The position numbers and the translations under genes are program-made. The notes under the pieces were generated by a model that was not told where the DNA came from, did not search any database, and worked only from the letters and a program-made list of their open reading frames with translations. Below are positions 1 through 10,400 of a DNA stretch of 35,925 nucleotides, piece after piece. Origin of the DNA: Bacilli bacterium (GTDB lineage Bacteria; Bacillota_I; Bacilli_A; Izemoplasmatales; Hujiaoplasmataceae); NCBI GenBank assembly GCA_018400565.1, contig JAGYMP010000243.1, positions 1 to 35,925 on the forward strand, in the 5' to 3' direction. The number at the start of each line of letters is the position of its first letter. Position 1 is the stretch's first letter.

Positions 1-551
1 TCTTCTGAGGGAAAATCGTATTGCAGGCGATCACGTACAATTTCTCCGCAATCCGATGTATAAGAAATCTCCGTGCCATCCAGATTCAGATCCGGCAATG
101 TGACATTCGATGTCAGTTCTTCGGGCAATAATTCGGATATCTCATTGAAAACATATTCGATATGATCTTCTCTCTGCGTCTTCTCATACAAGGTCTCATC
201 CCTGAGTTGCAACAAAGTCACATAAAACAAATGACTGTCGCCGTCATGATCTAACACGATTTCAAGCTCGATTTCTGAGTGATGGTCCCTCGCGACATAA
301 GAAATCATCGGTTCATTCAATGTCTCCCCGTCAATCCGATAGGCAACATCGATATCGGAAGATAATGTTCCCGGAAGCATTATATCCTCTGAAAATTCTT
401 CGGGAATGAGTTCAAGGATTCGTTGGGATTCGGCTTCCAATATCGGTGAGACGGTCGTGCTGCGTTCCGAAAAAACGGCGCAAGAAACAACAAACACCGT
501 GATCAGCATCAAACATATGAGAAAAGACATCCGTTTTACCATTTGAATCAT
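1..551 (-). CDS. Partial secreted/lipoprotein-like protein with bacterial Ig-like (BIg_5-type) segments; 3' end lies beyond the left edge
   Basis: Reading the minus strand by eye from ATG at 549-551 (or 540-542) gives an open frame to the window edge: MIQMVKRMSFLICLMLITVFVVSCAVFSERSTTVSPILEAESQRILELIPEEF... with lipobox-like VVSC and ...LPDLNLDGTEISYTSDCGEIV... GGAAAGGA RBS-like sequence upstream. Confidence 0.6.
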   Translation of the reverse strand, partial: MIQMVKRMSFLICLMLITVFVVSCAVFSERSTTVSPILEAESQRILELIPEEFSEDIMLPGTLSSDIDVAYRIDGETLNEPMISYVARDHHSEIELEIVLDHDGDSHLFYVTLLQLRDETLYEKTQREDHIEYVFNEISELLPEELTSNVTLPDLNLDGTEISYTSDCGEIVRDRLQYDFPSE

Positions 552-642
552 CGTTCCTTTCCAAAACGTTCAACCGTTGATCGGTAACAATACTCCTTGA
601 TATCCGTAACAAACATGGACATCCGCCCCTGTTCACATCGTC

Positions 643-2535
643 TCAATCCTCATTATAAGTCAACCCATAACCAAACGGAAATGCTTTTTCGAGTGACGCA
701 TAATTGTCTCTGGTACTGATATTTTCCAGGGAATGCACATCGGTCGGCCATGTGAACGCCAGTTTCCCTGAAAAATCAGCTTGCCCCAGCAGCACGCGGG
801 CGACGGCATCGCCTCCTTCACTCCCGGGAAGGAACACCGCAAAGAAGGCATCAAAAGCTTCAAGAGCATCGCCCAAAACCAAGGGACGGCCGCTGATCAG
901 GATTCCGATTGTTTTGATTCCCTTATTTTTGGCTTCGATGGCTCTTTGTAATGTTATCTCGTTATCGGGATGTGACAATCCACAAGTCAATGTGGGGGCA
1001 GACGTATCCCCTTGGCCTTCCGCATAAGGGGCTTCCGTGAATACGGCGACCATCACATCGGCTTTCCCAACATCCGAGACGATTCGTCCCCTTTGTTGAT
1101 CCATGAGTTCGTCCAACCCACCCCTGATGGATGTGCCGACACCGATATCATCATTTGTGTTGCCCTGCCAGAAACTGGTCCATCCCCCGCACAAAAATCC
1201 GACATGATCGCTCCCGGGACCTTCCAGATAGATGTTTTCATCTCCGGATAGCGGTAACGCGTCCCGATCATTTTTCAATAAAACAAAGGATTTGATCGCG
1301 GCTTCCAAAGCCAATTGCCGATGTGATACGGTATAGACGTTGTCGTTCGGGTCCAGACGTTGATATGGTTGCGCAAAGACGCCATGTTTATGTTTGACGG
1401 CCAAAACACGATACACGGCATCATCAATGCGCCCGATGGACACATCACCGTTGTTGACGGCGAGAAGCAACTCCCCATAGGCTTGTCTCCAATGTGTCGG
1501 CTCCATCATCATGTCGATGCCGGCATTGACGGCTGTCACAATCTGTTCATAAAAACTCCCATTCAATTGATGAACCGCATTCCAATCAGACAATACCACA
1601 CCTTTGAAAGCAAGTTCCTCTTTCAGCACTTCCGTGATCCAATACGCATTCCCCGTCATCTTATCCCCGTTGATCGAACTGAAGGAAACCATGATTGAGG
1701 ACACGCCGGCATCGATGGCATGTATATATGACTCAAGATGTTGTTCGCGCGCTTCCTCTTCGGAGATGACGGCATTGCCCTGATCGATACCATGTTGTGT
1801 CGCACCATCCGCAAGATAGTGTTTGGCCGTGGCAATGACATATTCGTCCTGCAGTCCTTCGATGAATGGACCGACCAAGTTTCGGTGGATGTCAGGGTTC
1901 TCCGAAAAACTTTCATATGTTCTTCCCCAACGGATGTTTTTGGCGACACTGACGGCAGGTGAAAAATTCCAATGTATACCCGCCGATTTGACTTCCCGCG
2001 CGGTCGCTTGTCCGATTTCATACACAAGTTCGGGATCATTGATCATCCCCAGATTGATGTTGTGGGGGAAAATCGTCGATCCAAAAATATTGTTGTTGCC
2101 ATGAACGGCGTCAATCCCATAGATGATGGGAATCCCGCTCGATGATTGAAGGGCCGCGTCCTGATACGATGCAACCATCTCATACCATGCATCATAATCA
2201 TCGGTCCATGAACGCGGATGTGAACCTCCGCCGCTCAGGACACTGCCGATGTTATATTCCCTCACTTCGCCGGGGGAGATGTTGCCCCGCTCGGCCTGTA
2301 TCATCTGTCCGACTTTCTCTTCGATGGTCATGCTCCCAATCATTGATTCGATCAAGGCATCCGTGTGATCGTCGATGAATGTCGTTCTTTCGTTCAGGGT
2401 CGATGATGGTTCCGTCGTGAATATGGAATCCGTGGTTGTTGAGGAATCCGTGCTTGATAGCGGCATTTGGCCGCAACCCAAAAAAACCAACATGAACAGA
2501 AAAATATACAATAGGAAAATGCGTTTTGTAGTCAT
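643..2535 (-). CDS. GH3 family beta-glucosidase, exported lipoprotein
   Basis: 630 aa; lipobox LGCG; Ser/Thr-rich linker; GH3 features IEEKVGQMIQ, GIDAVHGNN, ATAKHYLADGAT, GVVLSDWNAVH (nucleophile Asp), and C-terminal GH3_C (LLKNDRDALPL ... GRPLVLG). Confidence 0.93.
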   Translation of the reverse strand: MTTKRIFLLYIFLFMLVFLGCGQMPLSSTDSSTTTDSIFTTEPSSTLNERTTFIDDHTDALIESMIGSMTIEEKVGQMIQAERGNISPGEVREYNIGSVLSGGGSHPRSWTDDYDAWYEMVASYQDAALQSSSGIPIIYGIDAVHGNNNIFGSTIFPHNINLGMINDPELVYEIGQATAREVKSAGIHWNFSPAVSVAKNIRWGRTYESFSENPDIHRNLVGPFIEGLQDEYVIATAKHYLADGATQHGIDQGNAVISEEEAREQHLESYIHAIDAGVSSIMVSFSSINGDKMTGNAYWITEVLKEELAFKGVVLSDWNAVHQLNGSFYEQIVTAVNAGIDMMMEPTHWRQAYGELLLAVNNGDVSIGRIDDAVYRVLAVKHKHGVFAQPYQRLDPNDNVYTVSHRQLALEAAIKSFVLLKNDRDALPLSGDENIYLEGPGSDHVGFLCGGWTSFWQGNTNDDIGVGTSIRGGLDELMDQQRGRIVSDVGKADVMVAVFTEAPYAEGQGDTSAPTLTCGLSHPDNEITLQRAIEAKNKGIKTIGILISGRPLVLGDALEAFDAFFAVFLPGSEGGDAVARVLLGQADFSGKLAFTWPTDVHSLENISTRDNYASLEKAFPFGYGLTYNED

Positions 2536-2650
2536 AGAATGTACCCCCGGATGCTGATTGTCAGTGTTTGAAAAATGATTTGGAGTGTCTGAGTGCTGTC
2601 TTCACCATATCATGGAACGATATGGTTCCAACTTTTTGATGGTATTGTTA

Positions 2651-2694
2651 GAAAAAAGAAGGCGAAGCCGGATGCGTGACCATCCGGTTTCGCC
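2651..2694 (-). terminator. Rho-independent terminator for the 2740..5025 gene
   Basis: Minus strand GGCGAAACCGGATG-GTCACG-CATCCGGCTTCGCC followed by TTCTTTTTTCT; 14-bp stem with one G-T pair. Confidence 0.85.
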
Positions 2695-2739
2695 AACATG
2701 AATGTATTTGTGATGGTTAAATACGGAACACCAACATCG

Positions 2740-5025
2740 TTACTCTGTTGTTGATGCGTACTCCCATCCCTCGATTTCAATGTTGCCGGTCGCACCTTCG
2801 GTTTTCACGAAGAAGACCAACAGATCCAACGCATCTCTTTGCACTTCGGTTAAATCATCGAGAGGAAGAATGAATTCCTGGAGACTTCCCGTCGCCGTCA
2901 CTTCAAGTTCCGTGTTACCTTCATCGCCTTCAATTTTAAAGAGATAAACATGATCGGTTGTTCCGGTAAACGTAATCTTGATGGCATCGTTTGTCCCGTC
3001 GAAGGAATCGATCGGATGCTGGGCATTGTCATTCCACCAGGATGAACCGATGTCGGCATAATCAATCGTGAAGGATGATGCGTTTTCAGTGATGTCCATG
3101 CCATAGCCGATCCATTCCGGCATGACGAATTCAATATCCGTGATTTCGATGCTGCCAGTCCATGTTTCCGTCGTACTTTCATTCTTGGCGAAAACGACGA
3201 GTAAATTCAGTGCAGCAATGTCGGTTTCCGTCAACGAATCCAGAGGCAGGATGAATTCCTGTTCGCTGCCCGTCGCGGTCACCGCGAGTTCCGTATTGCC
3301 TTCATCGCCTTCAATTTTGAAGAGATACACATGGTCAGCAGTTCCCGTGAACGTGATTTTAACCTCTTTAGTGTTTGGATCGATCGGATCAAAAGTGTAT
3401 TGGGCATTGTCGTTCCACCATGATGAATCAACATTGGTATAATCAATGGTGACGGAAGACTCGCTTTCGGTCACATCCATGCCATATCCGATCCAGTCCG
3501 GGAGAACGAATTCAATGTTCGTGATTTCGATGCTGCCGGTCCATGTCTCCGTCGTGCTCTCGTTTTTGGCGAAGAACACAAGCAGGTCCAACGCACCGAT
3601 TTGCGTTTCCGTCAATGAATCCAGGGGCAGGATGAATTCCTGTTCGCTGCCCGTCGCGGTCACTTCAAGTTCTGTGTTGCCTTCAGCGCCTTCAATTTTG
3701 AACAGATAGACATGGTCAGCGGTCCCCGTGAACGTGATTCTCACTTCTTCGGTATTCGGGTCGACTGAGTCAATGCCATATTGTGCGTTAAAATCCCACC
3801 AGGGGGATGCAACGTCCGTGTAATTGATGGTCGTCGAACTTTCGTCTTCGATGACTTCCATGTCATACCCGGTCCAATCCGTCGCATATTCCCAACCGTA
3901 AATATCAACGCTGCCGGTCAAGGTTTCGGTGGTGCTTTCATTTTGTACGAAGAAAACCAACAAATCAAGGGTATCTCTCTCTGCTTCCGTGAGTGAATCC
4001 AAGGGAAGAATCAGTTCCTGATCTTCACCGGTGGCTGTCACGTCCAGTTCGGCGTTCCCGTCTTCGCCTTCGATTTTGAACAAATAATCGTGGCCCTCGG
4101 TGCCGTTGAAGAAAATCTTAATGGCATCCTTGGTGCCATCGAACGAAGAAATTTCATATTGGGCACTGAAATCCCACCATGTGGAGGTGACATCGGCATA
4201 ATCAATGGTGTGTGAGGCTTCGTTCTTGGTAACATCCATGCCATAGCCAATCCACTCGGGTACATATTCCCAACCATAGATGTCGACACTTCCGGTTGCT
4301 CCCACGGTCGTCACAAAGAAAATCATCAAGTCAATCTGGTCGCGCTCGGCTTCGGTCATGTCATCCATGGGCAAAATGAATTCCTGCACATCACCGGTCG
4401 CCGTGACAGATTTTTCAGTGTTGCCTCCGTCACCTTCGACCTTGAACAGATATTCATGGCCTTCTTCGCCGCTGAACGTGATTTTAAGCTTGTCATAACT
4501 TCCATCAAACGAATCAAATTCATGTTGTGCGTTGGTCGTCCACCAGGAATCGCCGACTTCGGAATAAGCAATCGTCGTCGAATCCTCATTGACCGTTCTT
4601 TCCATGCCATAGACAAACCAATCCGGTTTAATGACTGTGACAACTCTCTCTTCCGTGGCCTCGTTCCCAGCTTCGTCACTCACGGTGTAGGTCAGTATGT
4701 ACTCGCCGGCCGTTTCAGTATCAACTGTGCCTGAAACCGCGATGTCATCGGTCACATTACCGTCCACATCATCGAATGCCGAAACGCCCTCCATAGCATC
4801 AAACGATTCTCTCATGTACATTTGAACATCAGATGCACCATTAATCCCTGGCGGGTTGGTGTCATCAATCGGTGCTCGGGTGGTTGTCGTTTCCCCCGAG
4901 GTTTCAGCCTCGGTGGTGGTCGTGGTGCCAGATGCTTCGGTCGTGGTCGTTGTTTCTTCTGTCGGCTGACAAGCAGTAAAAGACAATGAAATCAACAACA
5001 CAAATAAAACTAAAACTTTCTTCAT
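2740..5025 (-). CDS. Surface lipoprotein: DUF5011-like Ig domain plus five tandem ~125-aa CBM-like beta-sandwich modules
   Basis: 761 aa; MKKVLVLFVLLISLSFTACQ lipobox; Thr-rich linker TEETTTTTEASGTTTTTEAETSGETTTT; DUF5011-like NPPGINGASDVQMYMRESFDAMEGVSAFDDVDGNVTDDI; then five repeats each starting [DE]W.xY.M and containing YLFK[IV]EG...VTATG..QE.ILP. Confidence 0.85.
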   Translation of the reverse strand: MKKVLVLFVLLISLSFTACQPTEETTTTTEASGTTTTTEAETSGETTTTRAPIDDTNPPGINGASDVQMYMRESFDAMEGVSAFDDVDGNVTDDIAVSGTVDTETAGEYILTYTVSDEAGNEATEERVVTVIKPDWFVYGMERTVNEDSTTIAYSEVGDSWWTTNAQHEFDSFDGSYDKLKITFSGEEGHEYLFKVEGDGGNTEKSVTATGDVQEFILPMDDMTEAERDQIDLMIFFVTTVGATGSVDIYGWEYVPEWIGYGMDVTKNEASHTIDYADVTSTWWDFSAQYEISSFDGTKDAIKIFFNGTEGHDYLFKIEGEDGNAELDVTATGEDQELILPLDSLTEAERDTLDLLVFFVQNESTTETLTGSVDIYGWEYATDWTGYDMEVIEDESSTTINYTDVASPWWDFNAQYGIDSVDPNTEEVRITFTGTADHVYLFKIEGAEGNTELEVTATGSEQEFILPLDSLTETQIGALDLLVFFAKNESTTETWTGSIEITNIEFVLPDWIGYGMDVTESESSVTIDYTNVDSSWWNDNAQYTFDPIDPNTKEVKITFTGTADHVYLFKIEGDEGNTELAVTATGSEQEFILPLDSLTETDIAALNLLVVFAKNESTTETWTGSIEITDIEFVMPEWIGYGMDITENASSFTIDYADIGSSWWNDNAQHPIDSFDGTNDAIKITFTGTTDHVYLFKIEGDEGNTELEVTATGSLQEFILPLDDLTEVQRDALDLLVFFVKTEGATGNIEIEGWEYASTTE
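2743..4623 (-). repeat. Five tandem in-frame coding repeats (approx. 4258-4623, 3880-4257, 3499-3879, 3118-3498, 2743-3117; 366-381 nt each)
   Basis: Manual alignment of translated units of 122, 126, 127, 127 and 125 aa. Long exact stretches are shared at DNA level, e.g. aggatgaattcctgttcgctgcccgtcgcggtcac in units 3 and 4. Confidence 0.9.
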
Positions 5026-5132
5026 TTTCTTCTCTCCTTTTTTGCGTTTTTCAACGCATTATAATATGGTATTACTTGTGTCCTGAATAATCAAATGAAA
5101 TCTAATCTCAGCGTGATAAAACAAGAACAGAC

Positions 5133-5184
5133 TAAAACGTTTTCGTTATAATTTAAGTATATCAATCGACCGTTTTAAAGTCAA
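5133..5184 (-). promoter_or_regulatory. Sigma-A-like promoter of the five-repeat lipoprotein gene with a LacI-type operator just downstream
   Basis: Minus strand TTGACT (5179-5184), 17-bp spacer, TATACT (5156-5161), followed by CGAAAACGTTTTA (5133-5145). A second related half-site CGAAACCGTTT lies at 5226-5236. Confidence 0.7.
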
Positions 5185-5325
5185 TATGATTGGTAAAATC
5201 AAGAACAAAAATTGTTTTTTGTAAAAAACGGTTTCGCTTTAAAAAGAACAAGAAACTCACGTGATGCTTCCACCCGGTTGACCGTCAGAACAAAACGCTC
5301 TCTTTGATGCCTGATCCGACACCGG

Positions 5326-6027
5326 TTATTGATACACTTTGATATCTTTTATAGAAAAACACTGAGGAAACACGAACGGATCGGCATCACCTCCGAATGT
5401 GCCGCCGATGGCAAGGTTCAGAATCAGAAAGAATGGTTGGTCAAACGGCCACCCTGCTTTTGAACCGTCACGGCCGTTTTCGCCGCGTACATATGTTACG
5501 ATGTGCTCTCCGTCAACATCATAGGAAATCTCATTTTCACTCCATGTCAGTCCAAAAGTGTGAAAATCTTTTGTGATACCTTCAAACATCACTTCGGTGT
5601 AATATTGCTCGTGAGGCTCCCGATGATTGTACTTCTCGGTATGAAGGCAGAAAAATAATCGCCCCAGGCGGTTGGCGGCATGTTCCATGATATCTATTTC
5701 CCCGCTCTTCGGCCAATGGCCATATTGGGGATCGTTAGACATCATCCATATGGCCGGCCAGGTCCCCTTGCCATCAGGTATTTTTGCGACCACTTCGATT
5801 CTGCCATATTGAAAACAAAAATTGTTTCTCGTGTTGATGCGGGCACTTCGGTAAATTCCGTCGTCATATGTGGCGCGAAGGACCAAAGCATCATCAAAGA
5901 ATATGTGATTCTCATCATCAACATATTGCTGAAGTTCATTGTTCGCCCATTGGTCGCCGGCTTGGACATTCCAATCCTTGTGCAACCGATCCATGTTGCT
6001 GAAATCATAATGTTTGATTAACTTCAT
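5326..6027 (-). CDS. GH16 endo-beta-1,3-glucanase (laminarinase-like), no signal peptide
   Basis: 233 aa; WPAIWMMSNDPQYGHWPKSGEIDIMEHAANR carries the GH16 E-x-D-x-x-E catalytic motif; FHTFGLTWSENEISYDVDGE; C-terminal FFLILNLAIGGTFGG. N-terminus MKLIKHYDFSNMD has no secretion signal. Confidence 0.93.
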   Translation of the reverse strand: MKLIKHYDFSNMDRLHKDWNVQAGDQWANNELQQYVDDENHIFFDDALVLRATYDDGIYRSARINTRNNFCFQYGRIEVVAKIPDGKGTWPAIWMMSNDPQYGHWPKSGEIDIMEHAANRLGRLFFCLHTEKYNHREPHEQYYTEVMFEGITKDFHTFGLTWSENEISYDVDGEHIVTYVRGENGRDGSKAGWPFDQPFFLILNLAIGGTFGGDADPFVFPQCFSIKDIKVYQ

Positions 6028-6129
6028 AACACATCCCCTATCTTAATCGAAAATTAATAAAAGCCATCGCAGAGTATAATCCGTACAGCGAACATCTTCC
6101 ATGACGCAATAGATTTCATGATTATCATG

Positions 6130-7467
6130 TCATTCCGCCATTAACGTCACGATCGATCGTGGTTCAATCTCAAGATGATATTCATCTCCGCGGATGTTCA
6201 CGTTCATGGTTACCGTGGTCTCATCATCATTCATCGCGATAAAAACCACACTGTCGTCCTTATTTTTGAATGCAATCATCTTATTTGTGTCATCGGTGCT
6301 TCCGTTCGAATGAAGATGAACACGTTGTGCTCCGGGACGTACGAATTTGCTGAAATGACCGATATAATAATAACTGCTCTGATGGGTGAGTTCTTCGTTG
6401 TTAACCCGAACGATGATGGGCGCATCACACAAATTATTCACATGGTTGGGACCGCCGGTCTCATCTAAGAAAAGATTCCAATCGATGTAGCCTTGGCAGA
6501 AATTGTTGAAGTCACCGAACATGTTGTAAGCGTAACGCTCCCCGGTTGTCCAATCATTCCAATGCACACCATCCTCGCGGCAACCTTCCGTGAACAACAA
6601 CCCTTTGTCAGGATATAACGTATGAACCTTGCCGACGTTTTCAAATGCGTCGGACACATACCAATGAAATGCGGTCCCCCAAACATATCGAGAGGCTTCC
6701 GGATCGTCTAAGATGGTTTTTGCACGTTCCACCATCAGATCGCGGTTATGATCCCAAATGAGGATGCGCATGTCTTTGTGACGCGATTCCAGCAAGGGGC
6801 CGAGATGGTTTTTGACAAAATCCCTTTCTTGTTCTGCGGTGTATTCACACGAATCCCATCGCTGTTGGGCCGCCGGTTCATTTTGAACCGTGACCCCCCA
6901 GACGGAAAGACCTTGTTTTTTATACTCATCCACAAACTTCGCGATATAAGCGGCCCATGTCGGATAGTATTCCGGCAAAAGGCTTCCGCCTTTAATCATC
7001 AATTGATTGTCCTTCATGAACGCGGGGGGACTCCAAGGGCTTGCGATCAAATCAATCGGTCCCGCCCATTTTTCAGCTTCTTTGATGAGAGGGATGACAG
7101 CTTTTTTGTCGCGTGAAATGTCAAACGATTCCAGTGATTCATCACCTTCATCGATGTACGTGTAGCTATTCAGGCTGAAATCACAACTATGGATGGAGAT
7201 GCGTCCCAATGTGTATCCCAAGCCATATTCGGGGTCGAAATAATCACGGATGGCTTGTTTGCGAACCCTATCATCAACGCGTAGCAGGTTATATGCGCTT
7301 GCTTCCGTGAAAGCACCCCCAAACCCCACAATATTCTGATAAGTCGTATGCTCATCAACGATGTAGGAGGTCGCTTGTTGTGATGATCGGGAACGAGGAT
7401 GGATGTCCTCACGATGAAACCGTTTGTCACTGTATTTTTCCGTGCGGTATAATGTACCTCCCATCAT
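6130..7467 (-). CDS. GH30 family glycosidase (beta-1,6-glucanase/glucosylceramidase-like), cytoplasmic
   Basis: 445 aa; IVGFGGAFTEASAYNL, ASPWSPPAFMKDNQLMIKGGSL, WGVTVQNEPAAQQRWDSCEYT (acid/base Glu), LLFTEGCRE (nucleophile Glu). No signal peptide; 4-nt overlap with the upstream gene. Confidence 0.92.
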   Translation of the reverse strand: MMGGTLYRTEKYSDKRFHREDIHPRSRSSQQATSYIVDEHTTYQNIVGFGGAFTEASAYNLLRVDDRVRKQAIRDYFDPEYGLGYTLGRISIHSCDFSLNSYTYIDEGDESLESFDISRDKKAVIPLIKEAEKWAGPIDLIASPWSPPAFMKDNQLMIKGGSLLPEYYPTWAAYIAKFVDEYKKQGLSVWGVTVQNEPAAQQRWDSCEYTAEQERDFVKNHLGPLLESRHKDMRILIWDHNRDLMVERAKTILDDPEASRYVWGTAFHWYVSDAFENVGKVHTLYPDKGLLFTEGCREDGVHWNDWTTGERYAYNMFGDFNNFCQGYIDWNLFLDETGGPNHVNNLCDAPIIVRVNNEELTHQSSYYYIGHFSKFVRPGAQRVHLHSNGSTDDTNKMIAFKNKDDSVVFIAMNDDETTVTMNVNIRGDEYHLEIEPRSIVTLMAE

Positions 7468-10400
7468 TGTACCTCTTTTTTTAAAAACACGTCGATGGTC
7501 GAAACATCACGATCCCGAATTCTTTCTGCGATCTCACCGTCAAGGGTCTCATGGGATTCACCGTCGACTTCATAACGGGAAATCACACAAGAAGAATCAT
7601 ATGTGTCCAGAGTTTCCGGGTTGTGATAATTGACTTCGATCTCTCCGAGGAACGTGGTTTTGACGACTCCGTCCTTGAAAAAATCCTTGCTCAAAATAGG
7701 GTGAAGGCAAAGATGGAGTTCTTCTTCTTCATAAACGAAGGGTTTATCCCCGAACATCATGTATGACCACATACTAAGCATCTCGGCGGTCGATCCGCTC
7801 AATCGGGCCACAAAGCCCTGTCCCCGAACGTATGGGTCCGGGTTGATGCTGGAAGCGATGAAACTTGAATTTTCCAACACGGAACGCCCGTATATGGATG
7901 GATCCATGAAAATCGTCCAATTGGTCCGTATCTCTTCGAAGAAAGTTTCATGTAACCCGCCCTTCAACAGGCCCAGAAGGTATTTATATGTCATGTGCAG
8001 GAAGTTGGACTCGCGTTCCTGCCACCCTTTCGTAAAGCTTTTTCCCCGTCCGATCTCGTTTGATTCTTCATCCAAACACCCACTCGTTTTATAAAATTCC
8101 AATTCTTTGTCATAGATATCGGATGCTTTGATCTTTTCAAACATCGCACGTTTTAAATCGTCATCCTCAATGGTTTTTAACGCGCGTGCGGGAGCCTCGA
8201 GATAATGGGGCAAAGCACGGGCTTCAAACGCCAAAGGCTTGACAACCGGCAATCCGTAATGACCGATCTTGGGTTTGCCTTTTGTTTTAATCGGCTTATG
8301 GTCCGTCACTTCATGGACTAAATATGTCGGGTAAATGCCGTTTCCAAGGGATAGGGCCTTATCAAGGGCGCGATCCAATTTCTCTAACATCCGTGTTAAC
8401 AGCGTGTGTACATCAGCAGCAGACACATCGATGAGTTTCTTTGTGCTGAAACGGATGGCACTGCGATAATTTTCTTTGCTGGTGTTTGCGGCATCCCAAT
8501 AATCGTAATCCGTCAGTTTCTCATCCAACAAAACGGATAACTCTGAAGCGAAGCGAACGAACTCGGAAGGAAAACGGAAAGTCTGGGTTTGGTCGAAATG
8601 ATGAATCAAATATGACACAAGCCGTTTCAATTCGATCGTTTCACTCACACCACTGCCGAACATGGCAGGCAATCCATTCATGGCATCGTTCCATCCCGGT
8701 TTATCGGCTTCCATGTCGATGCCGATCCCGCTCGGATCCAAACTGGCCATTTTATTGACCGATAAAACGAACAATTTCTCAAACAGGGTGGCCTTGATTA
8801 TTTTACCGCTGCGGTCCATCAGCCAACCGGCCTGATTGGGGTCGAGATTTGTTTTCTCCATTTTTTCCCCATCGACATTCAGGAGGCTGCCATATCTACG
8901 GATCCGGCCATCCCCGGTCCTGCATATCTTTTCATCCCGCGGCAAAACAAAAATCGGACTGTCAAAATATGTGTATCCATGGTCATCATAAAGAGCATCC
9001 GACAAATGATCCGGGTAAATGGCTTCAAATGTTTCAACCAAATCCAGAATATACGTCCAATGGTCAATCCAATAACCTTCAGCAAAGTGTGCTTCGAAAT
9101 GTTGTGATGCATGCGGGAAAATCGCCGCAAAAATCTCCGCATCGGCATAATCGGTTGACACATCGTATCTTTGCATGGCATTGATGATGCTGCCGGGGGT
9201 GAACTTATCCTTGAGGACATCCTTCATCCTGTCATGTCCGTCAAAAAGTTTGTCGTTTAAACGTTCGATTGTGTCTTCATCCTGTATGGTGAAGGAAAGT
9301 CCGTCAATCGATAGGGGGTTGAATCCATCCGTCTGAATCAATGAACCAAACATTTTCATGTTGGCTTCTTTGACATCAGGGAACAACAATCCGTCATTTC
9401 TTCTGTTCTGACAGACATCGCGAAAACTGCCGTTGCCCTGGGAATAAAACTCCGGGGCAATCGAGAAATAATTATAATCCCGTTCCAAATCACCGTGACG
9501 ACGCGAAAAAAGATGATACACATAATCATGGCCGTTGCTTGGAAGCAACATCGGGTAACCGCCGCGAAGGATATTGTCCAATTGGTTCTGTTTCATGTAA
9601 TCATCAAAGGCGGAGATTGCCGTCTTTGTTTCCACTGACGTCAAAAGTACGTCCACAACATGTTTGCTTTGCTTGTGTTTTTCAATTAAAAATTCATGGT
9701 CAACGAGACGATGACGATGCTCAATCAACCATTCTTCGGAATGGGTGTGGCCGATCACTGTGTCGATGGTCGCCGTCTCGCCGGGTTCGAGTGAAAGTTC
9801 GACACCGGTGAAACCCACGGGGATTTTATTCACAGCAACTTGCTCTTCTGAAAGGACATCGGATACCTTATGATGGGCAAAATACTCCGGATGTCGTTTG
9901 GTCGTGTCTGTGCCAAAGACCTTCCGTTCATCAACGATCGGTCTTGTGAGTTCTCCGTTCACGGCGGAAAGGTAGAAATGACCGTCTTCGAAATCGACTA
10001 CTTCGGCGACATCCGCACTTGAACTGCGCATATAATAAAAGCCCATGTCTTTGTCCAAATGTTTGACATCCATCCAACTGCGGACAAGGTTCGTCAATGA
10101 TTTCATGTCCTGATAGCCGATGCCTGTCGGCAACAACTGGCTCACCCCATCCAGGATCTCAAAGGATTGTTTTCTATTTTTTTTGTTCTCGACTTCGACC
10201 ATTCTCACCAATGCGGGAATGTCAGCATTCGACAATCCGAAATACGTGACACGGAAAGACAGACCCAATGCTTTGTTGTTTTCTTCGATCGTGAACGCGT
10301 GTCGTCTTATGTGCATCAAACGTTCGTTGTCTTGCCCGCCGGAAAAAATTTCAGAAACTTCGCCGTTTTGTTTCACGAAGGTTCGAAACCCATCAATCCC

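Noticed and set aside
1656-2039. 127-aa minus-strand ORF within the GH3 gene
   Set aside because: Alternate-frame ORF inside a clear GH3 coding region.
3122-3709. Two similar plus-strand ORFs (3122..3442 and 3446..3709) resembling a repeated protein
   Set aside because: Their similarity to each other is the antisense shadow of the tandem coding repeats in the 2740..5025 gene.
2743-4623. Possible CRISPR or intergenic repeat array
   Set aside because: Periodicity is ~375 nt, in frame and coding; no short repeat/spacer structure.
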